DNA from: Paraoerskovia sediminicola
GTDB taxonomy: Bacteria > Actinomycetota > Actinomycetes > Actinomycetales > Cellulomonadaceae
Length of the DNA: 64,000 bases
Direction of reading: 5' to 3'
Assembly (NCBI RefSeq): GCF_030296575.1
Contig: NZ_AP027729.1
Span: 620,001 to 684,000 of the forward strand
The translations under genes were made by a program, and so were the position numbers. Within the stretch, counting starts at the first letter, position 1, and each line of letters starts with the position of its first letter. Positions 21,601-28,588 of the stretch are shown in pieces. The notes beneath the pieces are model-generated. The model saw only the letters and a list, made by a program, of their open reading frames with translations. It searched no databases and was not told where the DNA came from.

Positions 21601-22541
21601 GGCACGCACACCGACCACTCGGCGAACCCGATCTCGGTCCACGACGTGTTCATGCGCGTCGGTGGCGCCGTGGCCGGCAAGGTCGAGACGGCGATGATCG
21701 TGAACTCCGACGACACGATCGTCGACCACGTGTGGTCGTGGCGCGGGGACCACGGAGAGGGCATCGGCTGGGACCAGAACACGTCCGACTACGGCTTCGT
21801 GGTCAACGGTGACGAGGTCTCCGCCTACGGGCTCTTCGTGGAGCACTACCAGAAGTACAACACCCTCTGGAACGGGAACGGGGGCGCACGATCTTCTACC
21901 AGAACGAGCTCCCCTACGACGTCCCGAGCCAGGAGGCGTGGCAGAACGGCGACGTGCGCGGGTACGCGGCGTACAAGGTGGCCGACGACGTCACGACCCA
22001 CGAGGCGTGGGGGCTCGGGTCCTACTCGAACTTCACGTCCGACACGGAAGAGGACGAGATCACGGTCGACGGCGGCTTCGAGGTGCCCCGCACCCCGGGC
22101 GTCTCGATGCACCACATGGCGGTCGTATCGCTCGGCGGCGAAGGCATCTTCGCGGCGGTGATCAACGGCGTCGGCGACAAGGCCGACGGCGTCGAGACGA
22201 TCCCGAGCTACGTGGAGCACTACGTCACGGAGGGGCCGACGGAGCCCGCGCACCCGGCATGGGACGCGTCCGCCGTCTACCTCACCGGGGACCTCGTCAC
22301 CGTGGGCGACAGGGTCTTCCGCGCATCGTGGTGGACGCAGAACCAGGAGCCCGGCCTCACGGCCTACGGCCCCTGGGAGGAGATCGCCACGACCGACGAC
22401 GGCACCGCGGTGTGGACGGCGTCTCGCGTCTTCGTGAGCGGCGACGTCGTCGAGCACGACGGGGCGACGTACCGCGCCAAGTGGTGGACCCGCAACCAGG
22501 CGCCCGGTGACCAGTGGGGCCCGTGGGAGCTCCTGGGGTGA
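15607..22541 (+). CDS. Giant secreted multidomain glycan-active protein (discoidin x4, GH-A-like, beta-helix x2, CBM5/12 x2)
   Basis: About 2311 aa after restoring one base at 21880-21886 (the parallel position at 19706-19716 has the intact sequence). Domain order: signal peptide cleaved after AFA (residue 42); discoidin 49-179; six TDEP repeats; a GH-A clan-like barrel about 220-533, with probable acid/base Glu348 (WSVGNES) and nucleophile Glu446 (TEGGP); an Ig-like module 535-636; discoidins 639-775 and 796-930; beta-helix 935-1485; discoidin 1500-1634; a second beta-helix 1643-2208; two CBM5/12 chitin-type modules 2215-2311 (VFRASWWTQNQEPG and AKWWTRNQAPGDQWGPW). The beta-helices match a family often labelled adenylyl cyclase in databases, but no cyclase residues are seen; the fold suggests a glycosidase or lyase. 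Expression is probably LacI controlled. The substrate is unknown; alpha- or beta-glucan of fungal wall is one candidate. Confidence 0.85.
16171..16242 (+). repeat. Six 12-bp repeats encoding a Thr-Asp-Glu-Pro linker
   Basis: Units of ACCGACGAACCG type encode TDEP six times between the first discoidin domain and the catalytic barrel. An acidic, proline-rich flexible spacer typical of secreted actinobacterial hydrolases. Confidence 0.9.
19130..19250 (+). repeat. 121-bp exact repeat, copy 1 (copy 2 at 21296-21416)
   Basis: Identical to 21296-21416, 2166 bp downstream, within the two beta-helix domains of the same gene. It encodes ESISIDEFFVADPDDSAAT and onward to GVYRL in both. The flanks diverge at synonymous sites. 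Confidence 0.85.
21296..21416 (+). repeat. 121-bp exact repeat, copy 2
   Basis: Second copy of 19130-19250 in the C-terminal beta-helix of the giant protein; suggests recent duplication or gene conversion. Confidence 0.85.
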
Positions 22542-22550
22542 CCACCGCCC

Positions 22551-22585
22551 GCGGTGGGGCTGCGTCTCGACAGCAGCCCCGCCGC
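22551..22585 (+). terminator. Terminator of the giant gene
   Basis: 13-bp stem with one G-T pair (22551-22563 with 22573-22585), 9-nt loop, ten bases after the stop codon. Confidence 0.7.
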
Positions 22586-22625
22586 AGGCGGCGAAGGGCC
22601 TGACCGCCCGGCCGGATCCAGCGAT

Positions 22626-22660
22626 CCCCGCAACCCTCTGAGCTTCAGGCGGTTGCGGGG
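22626..22660. terminator. Second terminator between the giant gene and LacI-2
   Basis: CCCCGCAACC (22626-22635) pairs with GGTTGCGGGG (22651-22660), and an inner CTGA/TCAG extends the stem. T-rich sequence (TTCGTGGTTT) follows on the plus strand. Confidence 0.7.
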
Positions 22661-22731
22661 TTCGTGGTTTCCGGGGAGTCGAGGACTCGGTTCGTCGAGG
22701 CCCTCGAGGATGGGGATGGGAACGACGCGGA

Positions 22732-23802
22732 TCAGGCCGAGTCGCGCTCCACGAGCGTCGGGTCGAGCACCGCGGACATGACGCGGCGCTCTGGCTCGTC
22801 GACGAGCTGCATGAGCAGGTGCGCCATCTCACCCGCCATCTCCTCGATGGGCTGGCGGACCGTCGTCAGCGGCGGGTCGCTGAGCGCCGCGATCGAGCTG
22901 TCGTCGAACCCGACGACGGAGACGTCCTGCGGCACCCGGCGGCCGGCACGACGCAGCGCCTGGATGGCGCCCACCGCCATGAGGTCGTTGCAGGCGAAGA
23001 CGCCGTCGAGGTCCGGGGAATCGGCGAGGAGCTGCTGGACGGCCGCGTCACCACCCTCCACCGAGAGGTCGCCCGGCGAGGCCGCGACGTAGGCCACGCC
23101 CTCACGGGCGGCGCCGTCCCGGAACCCGTGGACGCGGTCACCGAGCGCCGGCATGTTCAGCGGACCGTGGACGGAGACGACGCCGAGGTTCCGTCGGCCG
23201 CGCGAGATCAGGTGCTTCGCCGCGAGCCGACCGCCGTCCGCGTTCCCGGCGTCCACGAAGCTGATGGGCAGGTCACCGGAGGGACGGGCGAAGACGACCG
23301 CGGGCCTCCCGAGCTCGACGAGCTGTCCCGGCAGCGGGTCGTCCACGTGCGTGGAGACCAGGAGCGCGCCGTCGGCGCTGCCGTGCTCGAGGAACGCGAG
23401 CACCTGCGAGCGGGCGCGCACCGTGTCGGCGAGCATCAGCACCGGGTGGACGTCGAGGGGCCGCAGCGCCCGCACCACGCCACCGGCGACGCGGCCGAAG
23501 AACGGGTCGGAGAACATGCGCGCGACGTGCGAGCCGTCGTCGTCCTCGGGCGCGAGCCCCGAGACCACGACCACGACGGCGCCGGCCTTGCGGGTGACGA
23601 GCGAACGGGCCGCCCGGTTGGGCACGTAGCCGATCTCCTCGACCGCCGCCATCACGGACTTGCGGACCGCCGGCGCGACGCGGCGCTGCTGGTTGACGAC
23701 GCGCGAGACCGTGGCGCGCGAGACGCCCGCGACCCGAGCGACGTCCTCGAGGGTCACGGATCGCGTCGCCCGCTCCTTCGCAAGAGGCGATGAATCGACC
23801 AT
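22732..23802 (-). CDS. LacI-family transcriptional regulator (LacI-2)
   Basis: A 356-aa repressor, helix-turn-helix VTLEDVARVAGVSRATVSRV, hinge GYVPNRAARSLVTRKAG, then effector domain with FGRVAGGVVRALRPLDVHPV. Paralogue of LacI-1. No Shine-Dalgarno precedes ATG 23802. A TGATAC -10-like element lies 9 bases upstream, so the transcript may be leaderless. The perfect operator 23821-23834 sits where the -35/-10 spacer would be, implying autoregulation. Divergent from the second GH-A enzyme gene and convergent with the giant gene. Confidence 0.92.
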   Translation of the reverse strand: MVDSSPLAKERATRSVTLEDVARVAGVSRATVSRVVNQQRRVAPAVRKSVMAAVEEIGYVPNRAARSLVTRKAGAVVVVVSGLAPEDDDGSHVARMFSDPFFGRVAGGVVRALRPLDVHPVLMLADTVRARSQVLAFLEHGSADGALLVSTHVDDPLPGQLVELGRPAVVFARPSGDLPISFVDAGNADGGRLAAKHLISRGRRNLGVVSVHGPLNMPALGDRVHGFRDGAAREGVAYVAASPGDLSVEGGDAAVQQLLADSPDLDGVFACNDLMAVGAIQALRRAGRRVPQDVSVVGFDDSSIAALSDPPLTTVRQPIEEMAGEMAHLLMQLVDEPERRVMSAVLDPTLVERDSA

Positions 23803-23820
23803 CTGTGGACGGTATCATTC

Positions 23821-23834
23821 GGAGAGCGCTCTCC
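23821..23834. promoter_or_regulatory. LacI operator GGAGAGCGCTCTCC
   Basis: Perfect 14-bp palindrome 19 bp upstream of the LacI-2 start, same core as 15523-15542. Confidence 0.8.
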
Positions 23835-24150
23835 CACAGAGCGAGATGGCGGGGAGATGTTTCGGACAGATGTCCGGCACCGGCAGCGATTCTGACCATC
23901 GCCACAACAATCACTCTGACCTGCACGTTCGTGTGCCGCAGCGGGTGGCGGCGCCCCTAGCCAGGCGCGCCCGGACGGATGTATGGGCGATTTGTGGCGT
24001 TGACAGCGGGTGAAGTTGAGGGGAACACTCACGGGACGACGGTGTAAGAGCGCTCTCCCGCTCTTCTCACCTCGCAGGAGTTCAACGGCGAATGGACCCG
24101 GCACGGGTGTCGACGACGACGCCCCCCAGGTCTGCGAGAGGCAGGACACC
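23835..24150 (+). promoter_or_regulatory. Divergent promoter region of LacI-2 and the second GH-A enzyme
   Basis: Gene-free stretch of about 350 bases together with the operator above. It is less GC-rich than its surroundings. TTGACA is at 24000-24005 as a likely plus-strand -35, but no clear -10 follows at 17 bp. A third operator core is at 24047-24056. No small ORF or structured RNA is evident. Confidence 0.5.
24047..24056. promoter_or_regulatory. LacI operator core AGAGCGCTCT
   Basis: Palindromic core within TAAGAGCGCTCTCCCG, about 95 bp upstream of the second GH-A gene; one half extends to GGGAGAGCG like the other sites. Confidence 0.7.
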
Positions 24151-26931
24151 ATGCACACCCAGTCCAGGAACCCGGCGCGAGCCAGGTCGCGAGGGCGCGC
24201 AGCCCTCGGAGCGACCGCAGCGGGGGCGCTCGTCGCCACCGCGCTCGCGATCCCGGTGGCCGGTGCGGCGAACGCGGCCGACGCCGTGCTGCTGTCTCAG
24301 GGCAAGGACGTCTCGGCCTCCTCGGTCGAGAACGCCGACTACACGCCCGCCAGGGCCGCGGTCGACGGAGACACGAGCACGCGCTGGGCCTCCGAGTTCT
24401 CCGACGACCAGTCGCTGACGGTCGAGCTCGACGAGATCTCGACGCTCGAGCGCGTCGAGCTCCAGTGGGAGGGCGCCTACGGCAAGGCGTTCGAGATCCA
24501 GGTCTCCGACGACGGCAGCTCCTGGTCCACCGCGGCGACCGTGACGGACGGCACCGGGGGCACCCAGACGGTGCAGCTCGACGGCGCGACCGGCAAGTTC
24601 GTCAAGCTCGTCGGCACCGAGCGCGGCACCGGCTACGGCTACTCGCTGTGGGAGTTCCAGGTGTTCGGCACCCCTGGCGCGAGCTCGGGTGGCGGCGAGA
24701 CCGGTGGTGACGGCGGAACCGGCGAGTGCTCGGACGAGAACTCCGCCCTCGGCGGCGCGACCACGGCGTCGTCCTTCGAGAACGAGGACTACTACCCCTC
24801 GGCCAACGCGGTCGACGGCAACAACGAGACCCGCTGGTCGAGCGCCGCGAGCGACGACGAGTGGCTCCAGGTCGACCTGGGCAGCGTCCAGGAGATCTGC
24901 GGCGTCGACATCCTCTGGGAGGGCGCCTACGGCAAGGCCTACACGATCGAGGTCTCCGAGGACGGCTCGAGCTGGGACGTCGCCGGCACGGTCGTCGACG
25001 GCGACGGCGGCCAGGACGCGGTCGACGCCTCCGGTGCAGGTCGGTTCGTCCGGCTCGCGGGCTCCGAGCGCGGCACCGGCTACGGCTACTCCGTCTACGA
25101 GCTCGCCGTGCACACCACGGACGGCGGCAACGACACCGGCGGCGGTGACACCGGCGGTGGCGACACGGGTGGCGGCGACACGGGTGGCGGCGACACCGGT
25201 GGTGGCGACAACGGCGGCGGCGACGAGTACGGCAACCCGTACCCCGACTACGTCAACGCCGGCTACCCGAACGTGCCCGTCGTCGAAGGACGGCCCAGCA
25301 AGGTCGAGGTGACGGGCACGCGCGGCAACTGGGTGCTCGAGGTCGACGACCAGCCGTACACGGTCAAGGGCCTGACCTGGGGGCCGTCGTTCGACTCGGC
25401 GGACCACTACATGAAGCCGCTCGTCGACATGGGCGCCAACACCGTCCGCACGTGGGGCACGGGTGACGACACCCGCAAGCTCCTCGACTCCGCGGCCGCC
25501 AACGACATCCGCGTGGCCATGGGCTTCTGGCTCGTGCCCGGCGGCGGCCCCGGCTCCGGCGGCTGCCTCGAGTACACGACGGACACGCAGTACAAGGCCG
25601 ACACGATGGCGCACATCCTCCAGCAGGTGGAGAACTACAAGAACCACCCGGGCGTCCTCCTGTGGAGCGTCGGCAACGAGTCGCTCCTGGGCCTGACGAA
25701 CTGCTACTCCGGCGACAAGCTGAAGGCCGAGCAGGAGGCCTACGCGACCTACGTCAACGACGTCGCCAAGGAGATCCACAAGATCGACCAGAACCACCCC
25801 GTCACCTCGACGGACGCGTGGCTCGGCGCCTGGCCCTTCTACCGGGACTTCGCCCCGGACCTGGACCTGCTGCAGATCAACTCCTACGGCGACGTCTGCA
25901 ACATCGCCGACGCATGGGAAGAGGGCGGCTACGACCGCCCGTACATGGTCACCGAGGGTGGAGCAGACGGTGAGTGGGAGGTCGAGGACGACGAGAACGG
26001 CATCCCGAACGAGCCCACCGACATCGCCAAGGGTGCGGCCTACGTGAACTCGTGGGAGTGCATCATGGAGCACAAGGGCGTCGGTCTCGGCGCGACCTTC
26101 TTCCACTACGGCATCGAGGGCGACTTCGGTGGCGTCTGGTTCAACGTGATCCCGGGCGACAACAAGCGCCTCGGCTACTACGCGCTGGCCAAGACCTGGG
26201 GCAAGGACATCGAGGCGATGAACACCCCGCCGGAGATCCAGGGCATGTCGATCGCGGGCAACACCAAGGTCGAGGCCGGTCAGAAGCTCACGGTCCAGCT
26301 CGACGTCTCGGACCCCGAGGACGACCCGATCAACTACGTGTTCTTCGTCAACAGCAAGTACATCGACGGCGCGGGCGGTCTCCAGTGGGTCGAGTCGACC
26401 TCGCTCGGGGGCGGCGCGTTCGAGATCACCGCTCCGCAGGGCCTGGGCGTCTGGAAGGTCTACGCGTTCGCGGAGGACGGCCAGTCCAACGTGGGCGTCG
26501 ACACCGAGTCGATCCGTGTCGTCGCACCTGAGGTCGCCGGCACGAACGTCGCGCTCGGCAAGTCGGCCGACGCGTCGAGCTTCGACCCCTACAACGGCGA
26601 CTTCACCCCGAAGCAGGCCTTCGACGGCAACCAGTCGACGCGGTGGTCGAGCGCCTGGAACGACGCCGAGTGGATCCAGGTCGACCTCGGCAGCAAGACC
26701 TCGTTCGACAAGGTCCAGCTGATCTGGGAGACGGCGTTCGGCAAGTCGTACGAGATCCAGGTCTCCGACGACGGCAGCTCGTGGCAGACCGTCAAGGCCG
26801 TGACCGGCGGCGACGGAGGCGTCGACACCATCGACGCGGCCGGGTCGGGACGCTACGTGCGCCTCGCCCTGAGCGAGCGCGGGACGGAGTGGGGCTACTC
26901 CCTCTTCGAGATGGGGATCTACGCGAGCTGA
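24151..26931 (+). CDS. Secreted GH-A clan-like glycosidase with three discoidin domains
   Basis: 926 aa from ATG 24151, chosen because a Sec signal peptide (cleavage after AANA, residue 42) begins there. The reading frame stays open upstream to 24010 without a signal. Order: discoidin 46-175, discoidin 193-324, a glycine-rich DTGGG repeat linker, a barrel domain about 380-687, an Ig-like module, and a C-terminal discoidin about 796-926. Probable acid/base Glu510 (LLWSVGNES) and nucleophile Glu602 (VTEGGADGEW). The barrel closely matches that in the giant protein (same GGGPGSGGC insertion and a Cys pair). It resembles GH2-type TIM barrels but lacks the GH2 beta-sandwich, so the family is undefined. 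Discoidin repeats share the WEGAYGKxFxIQVSDDGSSW signature. Confidence 0.85.
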   Translation: MHTQSRNPARARSRGRAALGATAAGALVATALAIPVAGAANAADAVLLSQGKDVSASSVENADYTPARAAVDGDTSTRWASEFSDDQSLTVELDEISTLERVELQWEGAYGKAFEIQVSDDGSSWSTAATVTDGTGGTQTVQLDGATGKFVKLVGTERGTGYGYSLWEFQVFGTPGASSGGGETGGDGGTGECSDENSALGGATTASSFENEDYYPSANAVDGNNETRWSSAASDDEWLQVDLGSVQEICGVDILWEGAYGKAYTIEVSEDGSSWDVAGTVVDGDGGQDAVDASGAGRFVRLAGSERGTGYGYSVYELAVHTTDGGNDTGGGDTGGGDTGGGDTGGGDTGGGDNGGGDEYGNPYPDYVNAGYPNVPVVEGRPSKVEVTGTRGNWVLEVDDQPYTVKGLTWGPSFDSADHYMKPLVDMGANTVRTWGTGDDTRKLLDSAAANDIRVAMGFWLVPGGGPGSGGCLEYTTDTQYKADTMAHILQQVENYKNHPGVLLWSVGNESLLGLTNCYSGDKLKAEQEAYATYVNDVAKEIHKIDQNHPVTSTDAWLGAWPFYRDFAPDLDLLQINSYGDVCNIADAWEEGGYDRPYMVTEGGADGEWEVEDDENGIPNEPTDIAKGAAYVNSWECIMEHKGVGLGATFFHYGIEGDFGGVWFNVIPGDNKRLGYYALAKTWGKDIEAMNTPPEIQGMSIAGNTKVEAGQKLTVQLDVSDPEDDPINYVFFVNSKYIDGAGGLQWVESTSLGGGAFEITAPQGLGVWKVYAFAEDGQSNVGVDTESIRVVAPEVAGTNVALGKSADASSFDPYNGDFTPKQAFDGNQSTRWSSAWNDAEWIQVDLGSKTSFDKVQLIWETAFGKSYEIQVSDDGSSWQTVKAVTGGDGGVDTIDAAGSGRYVRLALSERGTEWGYSLFEMGIYAS
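25132..25221 (+). repeat. Six 15-bp repeats encoding a Asp-Thr-Gly-Gly-Gly linker
   Basis: GACACCGGCGGCGGT-type units with mostly third-base variation; the last unit reads Asp-Asn. Interdomain linker of the enzyme at 24151-26931. Confidence 0.9.
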
Positions 26932-26947
26932 TCCCTCGAGAACGTGG

Positions 26948-26980
26948 CCCGGGCGGGGCGCCCCAGAACCCCCGCCCGGG
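26948..26980. terminator. Terminator hairpin after the GH-A enzyme
   Basis: CCCGGGCGGGG (26948-26958) with CCCCGCCCGGG (26970-26980), perfect 11-bp stem and 11-nt loop. Confidence 0.7.
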
Positions 26981-27049
26981 TCACCACCAGAGCGTCTCGG
27001 CACCGATGCCGGGGCGTGGACGACAACGGAGTCGACAAAGGAGATTCGC

Positions 27050-28444
27050 ATGCTCCGCACCACCAGTGCTGCCGCCGCGGCCGCAGCACCGACACCCGGC
27101 GCAGGCAGGTTCCGCGCCGCGCGGGCAGGGTTCGCGGCCATCGCCGCAGGCGCCCTGGTCGCCACGACCCTCGCCGTGACGGCGAGCACGGCGGACGCCG
27201 CCGACGACGCGAACATCTCGCAGGGGAAGCTCACGGACTCGTCGAGCACCGAGGGCGGCTACACGGGCTCCCGCTACGCCGTCGACGGCGACATGGGGAC
27301 GCGCTGGGCCAGTCAGTTCAGCGACGACCAGTGGCTTCGCGTCGACCTCGGATCCACCTCCGAGATCGACCGGGTCGACCTCGCCTGGGAGGGCGCGTAC
27401 GGCAAGAAGTTCGAGATCCAGGTCTCGGACGACACGCAGAGCTGGACGACGATCGCCACCGTGAACGACGGCACCGGCGGCAACCAGTCGCTCGACGTCG
27501 ACGGGACCGGTCGCTACGTCCAGATGAAGGGCATCGAGCGCGGGACCGGCTACGGCTACTCGCTCTACGAGTTCCAGGTCTTCGGCGACGGGGACGTCGC
27601 CGAGGACAACGACGTGCCGGTCTTCGACGACCCGGTGACGCACCGGGAGTTCCAGGCCAACTGCGAGTTCTCGCACTTCGAGTTCGACGACCCGATCGTC
27701 TTCCCGGGCGAGGACGGCAGGTCCCACCTGCACACGTTCCTCGGCAACGAGAGCACCGACGAGAACACGACGATCCAGTCGCTGTTCGACAACCCGTCGA
27801 CCACGTGCACCAACCCGAACGACCACTCGGCCTACTGGTACCCGACGCTCTACAACGACGGGCAGCCGGTCGAGCCGAACATCCACCAGACGATCTACTA
27901 CAAGTCCGGCATCGAGGACTTCCGCAGCGTCCAGCCGTTCCCCGAGGGCCTGCGCTTCATCGCCGGCGACATGATGGCGACGCCCGCGTCGTTCGAGAAC
28001 GCGCCGGGCGCCGTCGAGGGCTACGAGTGCGGGTCGATCTCCAAGAGCTGGAGCATCCCGGACTACTGCGACCCCGGGTCGCAGCTCAACATCCGCTACC
28101 AGGCTCCGAGCTGCTGGAACGGCGTCGACCTCGACTCGCCGAACCACAAGAGCCACATGGCGTACCCCGTCAACGGTGAGTGCCCGCTGACGCACCCCGT
28201 TCCGGTCCCGATGATCGAGTTCAAGATCGCCTGGCCTGCGAGCGGCGACCTCACGGACGCCTACCTGGTCAGCGGGTCCGACCAGTCGTGGCACTACGAC
28301 TTCATGAACGGCTGGGAGCCCGAGATCCTCGACGCTCTCGTCCGTCACTGCATCAACGGCGGCCTGCAGTGCAACCCGCAGGGCTACGACCTGTACAAGC
28401 CGCACCGCGGCTCCGCCCTGACGGCGGACTTCGAGCTGCCGTAG
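27050..28444 (+). CDS. Secreted discoidin-DUF1996 protein
   Basis: 464 aa behind a strong AAAGGAG site. Signal peptide cleaved after TADA (residue 50); one discoidin domain about 55-180 of the same type as its neighbours; then a DUF1996 domain about 190-464. Diagnostic features are NCEFSHFEFDDPIVFPG, the SHLHTFLGN motif (His226, His228), SAYWYPTLY, PFPEGLRFIAGD, YECGS, and several Cys residues likely in disulfides (QAPSCWNG, GECPLTHP). DUF1996 is frequent in fungi, often with WSC domains, and has no activity I can assign with confidence. The shared discoidin type and position point to the same polymer target as the adjacent enzymes. Confidence 0.88.
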   Translation: MLRTTSAAAAAAAPTPGAGRFRAARAGFAAIAAGALVATTLAVTASTADAADDANISQGKLTDSSSTEGGYTGSRYAVDGDMGTRWASQFSDDQWLRVDLGSTSEIDRVDLAWEGAYGKKFEIQVSDDTQSWTTIATVNDGTGGNQSLDVDGTGRYVQMKGIERGTGYGYSLYEFQVFGDGDVAEDNDVPVFDDPVTHREFQANCEFSHFEFDDPIVFPGEDGRSHLHTFLGNESTDENTTIQSLFDNPSTTCTNPNDHSAYWYPTLYNDGQPVEPNIHQTIYYKSGIEDFRSVQPFPEGLRFIAGDMMATPASFENAPGAVEGYECGSISKSWSIPDYCDPGSQLNIRYQAPSCWNGVDLDSPNHKSHMAYPVNGECPLTHPVPVPMIEFKIAWPASGDLTDAYLVSGSDQSWHYDFMNGWEPEILDALVRHCINGGLQCNPQGYDLYKPHRGSALTADFELP

Positions 28445-28451
28445 CACCAAG

Positions 28452-28507
28452 GGTGGGTCGCGACACGACCGACGCTCGTTCCGGGCGACGTCGCGTCGCG
28501 GCCCACC
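28452..28507 (+). terminator. Terminator after the DUF1996 gene
   Basis: 13-bp stem with one G-T pair (28452-28464 with 28495-28507) around a 30-nt loop. Confidence 0.5.
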
Positions 28508-28588
28508 TGTCTACCTGGCCCCCGCCTCTCCCGGGGCCGCCCCCACGGTGACGGACGCCGTCCGCCACCAGTCACAGAGAGATGTGAG

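Noticed and set aside
25132-25221. CRISPR-like repeats at 16171-16242 and 25132-25221
   Set aside because: Units are 12 and 15 bp, contiguous, in frame and encode linkers; no spacers and no cas genes.
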